From: Nitrospirota bacterium
GTDB lineage: Bacteria; Nitrospirota; Nitrospiria; Nitrospirales; UBA8639
Assembly: GCA_029879555.1 (NCBI GenBank)
Contig: JAOUQB010000100.1
Location: 1-7,860, forward strand
Direction of reading: 5' to 3'
DNA: 7,860 nt
In this document: positions 1 through 6,311 of the stretch, one piece after another
How the letters are laid out: each line of letters starts with the position of its first letter
How positions within the stretch are numbered: position 1 is the first letter of the stretch
Made by a program: the position numbers and the translations under genes
The notes under the pieces: model-generated
Databases searched by the model: none
What the model saw: only the letters and a program-made list of their open reading frames with translations
Told to the model about the DNA's origin: nothing

Positions 1-1183
1 AGACGCTCCGGTGAAAGCATTTAATGTTGTCGCGATGGATCATCCGGGGATGAGCTTTAATGCGAATGCTCCGGAAGCCATTGAAGTCGATTTTGAACGA
101 AAGATCGAATTACGCAACCCAGAAGCCAAGATTTATGTTCTTGAAGATGAAGTGAAAAAAGTTTCTGGTGATGCGCAACCCATGCCGTTAACCATACGGG
201 CGAACGTGGGCGATTGTCTCAAAGTGAAGTTAACGAATAAGTTGAAAGAAGGCCGGGCTTCGTTCTCGGCATTTGGGTTAGCTTTTGATCCCAAAGATTC
301 ACAAGGTGTGAATTTAGGGAATAATGCGGGCGACCAAACGGTTGGCCAGGGCGAATCCAAGACCTACACCTTCTATGCGGATCCTTTCAATGGGGAAACG
401 CAAACGTTGGTATGGGATTGGGGGAATGTGTCCACGAACCCACGTAACGGGCTGTTCGGGGGCGTCATCATCGGTCCTAAAGGGTCGACCTATCGCGATC
501 CAAAAACCGGTGAAGATGTGTCTCTGAAAAACAGTTGGAATGCCGATGTGATTGTCGACCGGACCATTCAAGGAAATGAGGACCGGTCTAACTATCGAGA
601 TGTGGCCTTGTATTTCCAAGACGAGGACAACATCATTGGAACCAGCTTCATGCCCTACGTGCAAAACGTGGCAGGGCTCACCGGTGTGAATTATCGCGCT
701 GAACCCTACCTCCAACGAGAAGAGTCGGGATGCACATTGGGTCGGATGTTCCAACCATGTGAAGTGGATAATCCGAAAGATCCTGTCACCCCAACCATTG
801 AAGCGCATGCCGGCGACAAAGTCCGAATCCATGTCTTTGGCGCCAGCAGTGAGCAAAATGGAATGTTCACGGTAGAAAAACATGAATGGCCGATTGAACC
901 ATTCCTTCCCGGTGCCGATATGATCAGCACGGTGGAGTTCTCGGGTTCGGAAGGCTTGGATGTCTTCTTACCGTCGGCTGGTGGAAAATGGTCGATGGCC
1001 GGGGATTATGTCTGGAGTAATGGTCGGTTACCCTATTCCCAGTCTGGGCAATGGGGCTATCTCCGGGTATTACCCAGTACGGATCAACGGATTCTGCCAT
1101 TGGAGGGATCTGTGTCCTCAAATAAACAAGCCAAGCTTGATGAGCTGGGTATCCCCCGGATCATTCCTACCGTCGCGAAATAA
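1..1183 (+). CDS. Multicopper-oxidase-like protein, C-terminal part (5' end outside window)
   Basis: This is the end of a cupredoxin-fold protein of the large multicopper oxidase type, probably exported. The frame is open from base 2 and through an in-frame GTG at 11, so the true start lies upstream. Residues are numbered from that GTG. Two cupredoxin units can be seen. The first, about 55-160, has the entry motif NVGDCLKVKLTN, then FDPKDSQG, YTFYADP and NPRNGLFGGVIIGPKGS. The second, about 260-355, has EAHAGDKVRIHVFG, HEWPIEP and SGQWGYLRVLP. These blocks match the conserved framework of bacterial multicopper oxidases, including putative manganese oxidases. The usual copper-binding histidine clusters are not at their expected places: SAFG stands where HxHG is expected, VWDWGN where a His-Asp-His type motif is expected, and VWSNGRLPYSQSGQWG replaces the HCH...H...GM block. 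Catalytic copper, if any, would have to be held by the unseen N-terminal part. C241 and C250 could form a disulfide. An intrinsic terminator follows 27 bases after the stop. Confidence 0.82.
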   Translation, partial: DAPVKAFNVVAMDHPGMSFNANAPEAIEVDFERKIELRNPEAKIYVLEDEVKKVSGDAQPMPLTIRANVGDCLKVKLTNKLKEGRASFSAFGLAFDPKDSQGVNLGNNAGDQTVGQGESKTYTFYADPFNGETQTLVWDWGNVSTNPRNGLFGGVIIGPKGSTYRDPKTGEDVSLKNSWNADVIVDRTIQGNEDRSNYRDVALYFQDEDNIIGTSFMPYVQNVAGLTGVNYRAEPYLQREESGCTLGRMFQPCEVDNPKDPVTPTIEAHAGDKVRIHVFGASSEQNGMFTVEKHEWPIEPFLPGADMISTVEFSGSEGLDVFLPSAGGKWSMAGDYVWSNGRLPYSQSGQWGYLRVLPSTDQRILPLEGSVSSNKQAKLDELGIPRIIPTVAK

Positions 1184-1197
1184 CCCGCAACGGGTTA
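1181..1197. repeat. Short perfect inverted repeat over the stop codon of the multicopper-oxidase-like gene
   Basis: TAACCCG and CGGGTTA are exact reverse complements separated by CAA, forming a 7-bp stem with a 3-base loop. The left arm begins with the TAA stop codon. No T-run follows directly, so it is not a terminator itself. It may protect the 3' end of the message or simply be chance next to the true terminator 14 bases downstream. Confidence 0.4.
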
Positions 1198-1210
1198 ATC
1201 GGTGATGATA

Positions 1211-1246
1211 AAGGCGGGGAAGTCAAAAGACTTCCCCGCCTTTTTT
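1211..1246 (+). terminator. Strong intrinsic terminator after the multicopper-oxidase-like gene
   Basis: GGCGGGGAAGTC (1213-1224) and GACTTCCCCGCC (1229-1240) form a perfect 12-bp GC-rich stem with an AAAA loop, followed at once by six T residues (1241-1246). This is a classical Rho-independent terminator. It separates the multicopper-oxidase-like transcript from the cupredoxin gene, which therefore probably has its own promoter in 1247-1300. Flanking A residues at 1211-1212 can pair with the T-run, so weak activity on the opposite strand is possible. Confidence 0.93.
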
Positions 1247-1262
1247 ATGGGGTCAGGTTTTC

Positions 1263-1268
1263 TATAGA
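1263..1268 (+). promoter_or_regulatory. Possible -10 element upstream of the cupredoxin gene
   Basis: TATAGA resembles the sigma-70 -10 consensus and lies 45 bases before the chosen ATG, downstream of the preceding terminator. No good -35 hexamer sits at the right spacing, because that stretch is the terminator's T-run. A promoter is expected here from the layout, but the exact element is uncertain. Confidence 0.25.
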
Positions 1269-1312
1269 ATGGGAGTGATCATTCAATTCAATTTTTGTGG
1301 GGGAGGGAAGCA

Positions 1313-2233
1313 ATGAAGGGCCGAATGTTATGGAAAGGGATATTAGGGGTTGGGCTGGCTGCTCTTTTCGCGCAAACGGCTTGGTCCTATGAAGAGATCA
1401 AGGTGACCAACGGAGGAACGATTGAGGGTACGGTCTTGATTGAAGGCGGGCAACCTCGTCCGATGGCTTTCAATTTAGTCACCATTCCGGATCCGGTGTT
1501 TTGCGGAACGATTTCAACGGGTACGGGGTGGCGCATTGTCGATGATTTTATTATCGGGCCTCATAATACCCTCAAAGATGTAGTGGTCATGGTGAAGGAT
1601 GTGCCCAAGGGGAAAACATTTTCCTTGCCTAGGGTGAGAATAGAGTCAATCGATTGTGAGTTTCTTCCATTCGTCAATGTCCTCAAAGACCGTGATGAAA
1701 TTGAAGTGGTGAACATGGATCCTGTTGAACATGATATTCAAGGATATGAAACGGCCAGAAAACGTGGCGCACGAGTGCTCTTCAATCGTCCGCTGCCAAT
1801 GAACCCTTACTTGAGTCTGGCAGGAATTTTTGGGAAAAAATATATGGCTGGTGAGCCAATGGTAGAAAAAATTCATCTGCGAAAAGGCCGGAATGTGTTT
1901 GTGATGCAGTGCGGGTTTCATCCCTATATGTTTTCCTGGGGGTTAGTGGCCGATAATCCTTATTTTTCGATCACCAAAGAGGATGGAAAATTTCAAATTT
2001 CCGATATCCCGCCTGGGGAATATGTGCTGGCGGCCTGGCACCCAGGTGTCAATGAATTTGTCGAACAAACGGTGACCGTCACAGCCAATAGTGTGACTCC
2101 GATACAGTTTACGTTTCAATCTCCGCAGGGTCGTCGGAGCGCGCATGAAATTGAGGACAATCCGCGATTTGGATTGGAATTATTAGAAGAAGGGCTGGAA
2201 ATTATTCCGTCGAAGCGGCTCCAAAAGCCATAG
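1313..2233 (+). CDS. Secreted cupredoxin fused to a carboxypeptidase-regulatory-like domain
   Basis: This 306-residue protein is predicted to be a periplasmic copper-binding electron carrier or copper-handling protein. ATG 1313 is chosen over an in-frame TTG at 1295 because a GGGAGGG ribosome-binding site (1301-1307) precedes it at good spacing and a normal signal peptide follows. The peptide has Lys/Arg at 2-8, a hydrophobic core at about 9-20 and likely cleavage near AWS-YE. The cupredoxin-like part runs from about 30 to 212. A plausible type-1 copper site is H140 (in NMDPVEHD) with C200, H203 and M206 (CGFHPYM, a C-x2-H-x2-M arrangement). C64 and C115 sit where related proteins have conserved cysteines. 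Residues about 213-268 (YFSITKEDGKF, then DIPPGEYVLAAWHPG) are the beta-sandwich typical of carboxypeptidase regulatory-like domains. This pairing is known in proteins often annotated as methylamine-utilisation or plastocyanin-like. The acidic C-terminal tail, about 275-306, is unassigned. The heme protein follows after a 142-base gap and may be co-transcribed. The partner and metal are inferred. Confidence 0.8.
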   Translation: MKGRMLWKGILGVGLAALFAQTAWSYEEIKVTNGGTIEGTVLIEGGQPRPMAFNLVTIPDPVFCGTISTGTGWRIVDDFIIGPHNTLKDVVVMVKDVPKGKTFSLPRVRIESIDCEFLPFVNVLKDRDEIEVVNMDPVEHDIQGYETARKRGARVLFNRPLPMNPYLSLAGIFGKKYMAGEPMVEKIHLRKGRNVFVMQCGFHPYMFSWGLVADNPYFSITKEDGKFQISDIPPGEYVLAAWHPGVNEFVEQTVTVTANSVTPIQFTFQSPQGRRSAHEIEDNPRFGLELLEEGLEIIPSKRLQKP

Positions 2234-2360
2234 AAAGGAATTGATCTTTGTGCCCATGCTCCCATGGAGTAGGGAGAGCGTATATTGTAAAAATGGGGTG
2301 TCTCCATGTGGGCTTTTTGTGAGCTCGAGTCATATTCCCACGGGTAATATTGAAGTGGCG

Positions 2361-2368
2361 AAAGGAGG
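2361..2368 (+). promoter_or_regulatory. Strong ribosome-binding site deciding the start of the Tll0287-like gene
   Basis: AAAGGAGG lies 7 bases before the ATG at 2376 and is close to a perfect Shine-Dalgarno sequence. It fixes the start there rather than at the in-frame ATG 2241. The extra 45 residues from 2241 would put a cysteine-containing, non-signal sequence in front of an otherwise normal signal peptide. Confidence 0.85.
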
Positions 2369-2375
2369 AACGGTT

Positions 2376-2984
2376 ATGAACACGAAATGTGGCTTTATGC
2401 GATTTATGGTGAGTGTCGTTTTTGTTTTGGGAAGTATGGGAGTGGCCTCCGCTGCTGAAGAGGAAAAGATCGAGGTGGACTTTTCACCAAAGGTGGTGGC
2501 TGATTACATTCATGCAGTGATTGCGGCAGATCGAGCGTTGTATACGACGCATGTTGTGGATCGATTGCAGGAAGAGCGCGTAGTGGTGGCAGCCGAAGCC
2601 TGGAAGCAACGAAAGGCGCTTCCTCTTCCAGCCCAGATGTTGCTAATGGCCGGCCGGGTTGTCGAAATGGGTGGGACTGGTCTCCGCTATCGATTGGCCA
2701 GTCTATGGCCTATATATGAGGAGAACGGACCCAGTACCGTTTTTGAGGAAGCAGGGTTGCAAGTGGTGGCTGACGATCCTGGTGAGGTGTATAGCGGAAT
2801 TATTACTCGAGGGGATCAACGGTTCTTTAAAGCGATCTATGCGGATCGAGCCACCTCCAAGGCCTGTGTCAATTGTCATAATGGACATATATTGAGTGGA
2901 AAGCGTGATTTCAAATTAGGGGACGTCATGGGCGGGATCATCATCTCCTTTCCGTTACCGGTAGAGAAAAAAGAAGCGTCCTGA
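2376..2984 (+). CDS. Periplasmic monoheme c-type protein, Tll0287-like (DUF3365) domain
   Basis: This 202-residue protein is predicted to be an exported c-type heme protein. The signal peptide has a Lys/Arg-containing start, a hydrophobic stretch at about 9-23 and likely cleavage at ASA-A or SAA-E (residues 24-28). The mature part begins with an acidic segment and a helical region at about 36-95. The single heme-attachment motif is C164-V-N-C167-H168, followed by KRDFKLGDVMGGIIISFPLP. That C-terminal block, CxNCHN then a DFKLGDV-type segment, is characteristic of the Tll0287-like family, a PAS-like heme fold also used as a sensor domain. Here there is no transmembrane or kinase part after it, so it is a free-standing soluble protein. 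Its position after a cupredoxin gene suggests periplasmic electron transfer or redox/gas sensing. The axial ligand opposite H168 cannot be assigned with certainty. A terminator follows at 3114. Confidence 0.85.
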   Translation: MNTKCGFMRFMVSVVFVLGSMGVASAAEEEKIEVDFSPKVVADYIHAVIAADRALYTTHVVDRLQEERVVVAAEAWKQRKALPLPAQMLLMAGRVVEMGGTGLRYRLASLWPIYEENGPSTVFEEAGLQVVADDPGEVYSGIITRGDQRFFKAIYADRATSKACVNCHNGHILSGKRDFKLGDVMGGIIISFPLPVEKKEAS

Positions 2985-3113
2985 AGAGACGTCTTCATGT
3001 CAAAGTCGTCAGGTAAGCAGGTTTTCTTTGTAAGACTTGGGGATGTGCTGATTTATCCCATTGTTGAATGGCAAGTCCCGTAAAGGTAATCCATTCCTGT
3101 CTATGGCGAACAT

Positions 3114-3158
3114 TGAGAGCCTCTACGGGTTTAGCCTGTAGAGGCTCTTAGTTTTTTT
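3114..3158 (+). terminator. Intrinsic terminator of the cupredoxin/heme-protein unit
   Basis: AGAGCCTCTAC (3116-3126) pairs perfectly with GTAGAGGCTCT (3138-3148). A G-T and two G-C pairs extend the stem towards a small TTTAG loop, and a run of seven T residues follows at 3152-3158. It lies 130 bases after the stop of the Tll0287-like gene, so the transcript has a sizeable 3' untranslated region. No other terminator is evident between the cupredoxin gene and this point, consistent with one transcription unit. Confidence 0.87.
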
Positions 3159-3432
3159 GTTAAATATTCCCCGTTTGCCCTTATTCCCCATCTTTGGTAC
3201 ATATCTAGGTTCTTCACCCAGACGTTTCTGTCTGCTTTCAAACCCCCTCCAGAGATGCAGTCAAAGTGGGGCTGTTCTCCCAGGGGCGGATTTTTTCGTT
3301 CAATAAGCTCCCCAGCCGTTCCTTCATTTTTGTTGAAAGTAATTGAAAGCTGGTTGTTCTCTCGATGGATATTCCTTAGTCAGTGGATACCTCTTCTTGA
3401 CTGTCGCTCCTAATCCATTCTATGTGTATCTA

Positions 3433-3455
3433 TTTAGATATAAGATGTATCTAAA
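3433..3455. repeat. Inverted repeat upstream of the REC-PAS gene
   Basis: TTTAGATA (3433-3440) and TATCTAAA (3448-3455) are exact reverse complements with a 7-base spacer. It could be a dimeric regulator's binding site or a weak AT-rich hairpin. It lies about 225 bases before the REC-PAS start, and no T-run follows to make it a terminator. Confidence 0.3.
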
Positions 3456-3468
3456 GCAATACTTCAAA

Positions 3469-3478
3469 GAAACGTTTC
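3469..3478. repeat. 10-bp palindrome upstream of the REC-PAS gene
   Basis: GAAACGTTTC is a perfect palindrome, 13 bases after the preceding inverted repeat. The two together could mark an operator region, but no promoter can be placed beside them with confidence. Confidence 0.25.
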
Positions 3479-3679
3479 GGTTTGTTTATTCCGGCCTCCC
3501 TGTGCCGATTCTCCTGGGAAAATAGCACCTTAATAATCCGGAGTCTTCTTTCGATTGAATTGTTGCTCTCTGGTACAGAGCTTGCTGTTTTATGGAATTT
3601 ATGCATCTCTTTTGTCAGTCGGCGCTGCTGTCATTGAAGAAGGGGTGTTCAACACATTTTGGCGGAGGAGGGGGAACCG

Positions 3680-4510
3680 ATGGAAACTCAATATTTCCCA
3701 TCTGTTTCATCATCTATTCTGTTGGTCGATGATGAGCCTGATATTTTACTCGCATTGCAAGATTTGCTCGAAGGAGAGGGCTATCACATTGATGTCGCAA
3801 CGACTGGGGAAGACGCCCTGGAGCGGGTAAAAGTCTGCACGTATGACACTGTGCTTTTGGATATTCGACTTCCTGGCATTGATGGTTTGCTTGTGCTGGA
3901 ACGTATGGGGAAGTTGGCTCCTGGTCTTCCCATTATTATTCTGACAAGCTGTACGACGCTTGATTCCGTCACCGGGCCACTGGATAAACTCGGTGCCTTT
4001 GAGTTTCTCCACAAACCCATTAACCGACCAGAAATCAAGACGGCGATTCGTCATGCGCTGAAGGCGCAACATCTTGGGAAAAAGATTGAACAGGCAAATC
4101 ATGCCTTAGTGGAAAGCGAGCGACGGTTTCAAGCTGTCTTTCATGCGGCGAACGATGCCATTGTCTTAGCTAATCATCATGGCCGTATTCTGTCCTGGAA
4201 TCCTGCGGCTGAATTGATGTTCGGATATTCCGCCGAGGAAATTTTTGGCCAGCCCCTGACGGCCATTATGCCCGTCAGATACCGGGAAGCGCATGTCAAC
4301 GGAATGGCGAGGCTTCAGGCGACTGGAGAGCCTCACGTTTTGGGGAAGACTGTTTCACTTCATGGGTTGAGGAAAAATGGTCAGGAATTTCCTATCGAAT
4401 TGTCCCTGAATTCTTGGAACAATGGCCGGCATCCTTCCTATTCAGGATTTATTCGAGATATTTCAAATCGCCTTTCCTCCGATTTGAATCAGGACGTCAC
4501 CGTGAATTAA
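3680..4510 (+). CDS. Response regulator: receiver domain plus PAS domain, no output domain
   Basis: This 276-residue, probably cytoplasmic signalling protein begins at ATG 3680, preceded by GGAGGAG (3664-3670). The in-frame TTG at 3659 would include the ribosome-binding site, so it is less likely. The receiver domain is at about 11-128: acidic pair D17-D18 (LLVDDEPD), phospho-acceptor D61 (LLDIRLPGIDG), switch T89 (ILTS) and K112 (HKPI). All key residues are present, so phosphorylation should be possible. A short linker helix (about 128-148) leads to a PAS domain at about 149-262, with NDAIVLANHHGRILSWNPAAE, GYSAEEIFG and a final FIRDIS as typical landmarks. Only about 14 residues remain, so there is no kinase, GGDEF, EAL or DNA-binding domain. 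The protein may act by protein-protein contact with a kinase encoded elsewhere. No cognate kinase gene is adjacent. It ends 30 bases from the convergent permease gene. Confidence 0.88.
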   Translation: METQYFPSVSSSILLVDDEPDILLALQDLLEGEGYHIDVATTGEDALERVKVCTYDTVLLDIRLPGIDGLLVLERMGKLAPGLPIIILTSCTTLDSVTGPLDKLGAFEFLHKPINRPEIKTAIRHALKAQHLGKKIEQANHALVESERRFQAVFHAANDAIVLANHHGRILSWNPAAELMFGYSAEEIFGQPLTAIMPVRYREAHVNGMARLQATGEPHVLGKTVSLHGLRKNGQEFPIELSLNSWNNGRHPSYSGFIRDISNRLSSDLNQDVTVN

Positions 4511-4540
4511 AGCGAGATGAGCATTTTCGTTGAAATTTCC

Positions 4541-5347
4541 CTATCCCACCTTTTTCGGTTCTTTGACGTCCAGCCAATCGCGGAGCCAGTCCCCTAGGAG
4601 GTTGGCGGCCAATACGACCGCCATCAGCGTGAGGCCGGGGATGAGGACCAAGTGCGGAGCCACTAACATATACCGTGTGCCATCACGAATCATGCTGCCC
4701 CATGAGGCCTGAGGGGGCTGGACCCCCAATCCCAAAAATGATAACCCCGCCTCGGCAATGATGGCACCGGCAATTCCAAAGCTGGCTTCAATGATCAATG
4801 GGGCGGTGATGAGAGGAAGTAGATGTCTGCTCATGATACGCCAGGATGATGCGCCCATGGCTTTGGCGGCCACGACGTGATCCGCCTGTTTCAGAGCTAA
4901 GACCTGCCCACGCGCTAAGCGGGCATATCCCACCCATCCCACAATCACCAAGGCCAATACGACGTTTTCAATGCCAGGTCCTAGCGCTCCTGCCAGGGCT
5001 ATAGCCAACAACAGGCCAGGAAAGGCCAGCATGATGTCCACAAGACGGACGAAGATCTGATCGACCCATCCACTGAAGTACCCGCTAGAAATTCCTAAGG
5101 TGCCTCCGATGAGGATGCCAAGCGCCACGACGCTGAGCGACACCATAAACGACGTCCTTGCCCCCGTCATGAGACGGTCGGCCATGGGCCGGCCGAGTTC
5201 ATCAAAGCCTAGCCAATTGTTCTGGTCGGGCCCGGCGAGAATGTGGGTGAGGTCAATGGTGTTGGGAGTGAGAGAAAGCATGTGGCTGAGGAGAGCCATC
5301 ATTCCCCATGTCACGATAATGCTGAGTGGGAGCCACAGCCGTATCAT
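4541..5347 (-). CDS. ABC importer permease, DppC/OppC family
   Basis: This is the second inner-membrane permease of a peptide-type ABC importer. ATG 5347 is chosen because it overlaps the stop of the upstream permease in an ATGA arrangement, which points to translational coupling. A TTG at 5362 would add five residues and also lacks a clear ribosome-binding site. The resulting protein has 268 residues, slightly short for DppC. It has an N-terminal membrane helix (about 5-24), the periplasmic GFDELGRPMADRLMTGARTS segment (48-67) typical of DppC, and several further hydrophobic helices. The cytoplasmic EAA loop that docks on the ATPase is at about 159-178 (AAKAMGASSWR...LLP). AEAGLSFLGLGVQPPQASWG (198-217) is another family hallmark. 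The C-terminus GDWLRDWLDVKEPKK is standard. No ATPase genes follow; the next gene is convergent. Confidence 0.9.
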   Translation of the reverse strand: MIRLWLPLSIIVTWGMMALLSHMLSLTPNTIDLTHILAGPDQNNWLGFDELGRPMADRLMTGARTSFMVSLSVVALGILIGGTLGISSGYFSGWVDQIFVRLVDIMLAFPGLLLAIALAGALGPGIENVVLALVIVGWVGYARLARGQVLALKQADHVVAAKAMGASSWRIMSRHLLPLITAPLIIEASFGIAGAIIAEAGLSFLGLGVQPPQASWGSMIRDGTRYMLVAPHLVLIPGLTLMAVVLAANLLGDWLRDWLDVKEPKKVG

Positions 5348-6273
5348 GATGGGTTCTGCCAATCAATGCGGGGGTCGAGCCAGGCATACAACAGGTCGGT
5401 GAAGAGATTGACGAAGATGTAGGTCATGCTGATACACAGCACGGCGGCCTGCACAACCGGATAGTCGCGTTGTTGAATGGCTTCAATCATTAAGAGTCCC
5501 AATCCAGGCCAGGCAAAGACGGTTTCCGTGATGACGGCGCCACCCAGTAAGCCGCCAAGCTGAAGTCCCAACAGTGTCAAGACGGGCAGGACGGCGTTGG
5601 GGAGCGCATGAATGAAAATGGCTTTCGTGGGTGAAAGTCCCTTCGCGCGGGCGGTTCGAAGAAAGTCTTCCCCTAGAATCTCTAACAGGCTGCTACGAAT
5701 CATTCTGGCCAGGATGGCGGCCATAGCCGTACCCAGAGTGAAGGCTGGAAGAACGACGGCATTCCAGCCTTCTTGTCCACTGACTGGGAACCACCCGAGC
5801 CACAGTGCGCCCACTAAAATCAACAAGGGCCCCATCCAGAAATTTGGGATCGAGATGCCGAGCAATGCGAAGCCCATGCTTCCGTAGTCATAGACTGAAT
5901 GTTGCCGAGTCGCCGCGACGACTCCAAGTGGGACGGCTATGATGATGGCAACGAGTAGAGCCATAGCGCTCAGATGTAGCGTGGTAGGAATGCGTTCAAC
6001 AAGGAGATCGACGATGGGGCGGCCGGAAAATAAGGAATGGCCGAAGTCCGCTTGGGCAAGCGCCGTGAGGTAATTCCACCATTGTTCGTAGAGTGGGAGA
6101 TGGAGGCCTAGTCCTTGACGTAAGGCCTCTCGATCAGCTGTTAGTGCGGATTCGCCCAACATGACATCAATGGGATCACCCGGAATCATGTGAATCAAAA
6201 AAAAGACCAAACTGATCACCCCAAGTAATCCAATGAGAGCACTCATGATTCTCTTGAAGATGAAATGTGTCAT
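5344..6273 (-). CDS. ABC importer permease, DppB/OppB family
   Basis: This 309-residue inner-membrane permease pairs with the DppC-like protein to form the translocation channel of a dipeptide, oligopeptide or related importer. The N-terminus MTHFIFKRIMSALIGLLGV, then FLIHMIPGDPIDVMLGE, is the standard DppB opening, supporting ATG 6273 although no good Shine-Dalgarno sequence precedes it. Further landmarks are QADFGHSLFSGRPIVDLLVERIPTT (about 74-98), SIPNFWMGPLLI (141-152), the EAA loop at about 205-226 (RTARAKGLSPTKA...LPNA) and TETVFAWPGLGLL (249-261). It ends with LLYAWLDPRI, as usual in the family. Length is normal for the family. The gene follows the binding-protein gene after 73 bases, which contain a hairpin, and overlaps the DppC-like gene by 4 bases. 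The substrate cannot be deduced from the permease. Confidence 0.92.
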   Translation of the reverse strand: MTHFIFKRIMSALIGLLGVISLVFFLIHMIPGDPIDVMLGESALTADREALRQGLGLHLPLYEQWWNYLTALAQADFGHSLFSGRPIVDLLVERIPTTLHLSAMALLVAIIIAVPLGVVAATRQHSVYDYGSMGFALLGISIPNFWMGPLLILVGALWLGWFPVSGQEGWNAVVLPAFTLGTAMAAILARMIRSSLLEILGEDFLRTARAKGLSPTKAIFIHALPNAVLPVLTLLGLQLGGLLGGAVITETVFAWPGLGLLMIEAIQQRDYPVVQAAVLCISMTYIFVNLFTDLLYAWLDPRIDWQNPS

Positions 6274-6285
6274 TGTTGAAAAGAA

Positions 6286-6311
6286 GATGAAACGCTCTCA
6301 GCGTGAACATC
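6286..6311 (-). promoter_or_regulatory. Candidate attenuator hairpin between binding-protein and permease genes
   Basis: On the minus strand GATG (6311-6308), ACGCT (6304-6300), AGCGT (6296-6292) and CATC (6289-6286) form a two-part stem with a GAG loop and a small internal loop, followed by a T-rich stretch, TTCTTTTC. It lies 12 bases before the permease ATG. Such hairpins commonly reduce expression of permeases relative to the binding protein in ABC importer operons. The stem is moderate and the T-run is broken by C residues, so partial termination or message stabilisation is more likely than full termination. Confidence 0.42.

Larger units (their letters stand above)
2985..3679. other. About 0.7 kb without a convincing gene
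   Basis: No reading frame here combines a ribosome-binding site with recognisable protein sequence. The stretch holds the terminator of the preceding unit (3114-3158), a run of T- and C-rich sequence from about 3160 to 3560, several short inverted repeats, and the leader of the REC-PAS gene. A 28-codon ORF (2997-3083) just after the heme protein has only a weak purine-rich stretch upstream. A decayed gene or a small RNA cannot be excluded, but I recognise neither. Confidence 0.6.

Noticed and set aside
314..883. 189-codon minus-strand ORF inside the multicopper-oxidase-like gene
   Set aside because: It is antisense to strongly conserved cupredoxin blocks and has no recognisable domain.
2973..2996. 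Imperfect hairpin over the stop codon of the heme-protein gene (GAAGCGTC with GACGTCTTC)
   Set aside because: It needs a bulge, has no T-run, and a far better terminator exists downstream.
3243..3296. Possible terminator: C-rich and G-rich arms followed by TTTTTT
   Set aside because: The best stems are only about 5 bp and the T-run begins eight bases after the inner stem, so it does not fit the usual intrinsic terminator.
3343..3525. 60-codon ORF on the plus strand in the non-coding stretch
   Set aside because: TTG start without a ribosome-binding site, composition of random hydrophobic and aromatic residues, and no recognisable motif. Treated as chance.
3568..3580. CTCTG-GTA-CAGAG mini-hairpin in the REC-PAS leader
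   Set aside because: A 5-bp stem is expected by chance at this length, and nothing nearby gives it a role.
3555..3830. 91-codon plus-strand ORF overlapping the REC-PAS start
   Set aside because: It overlaps about 150 bases of a well-supported receiver domain in another frame and has no family features.
4511..4540. Search for a shared terminator between the convergent REC-PAS and permease genes
   Set aside because: The 30-base gap has only a short AT palindrome (GAAATTTC) and no stem with a T-run on either strand.
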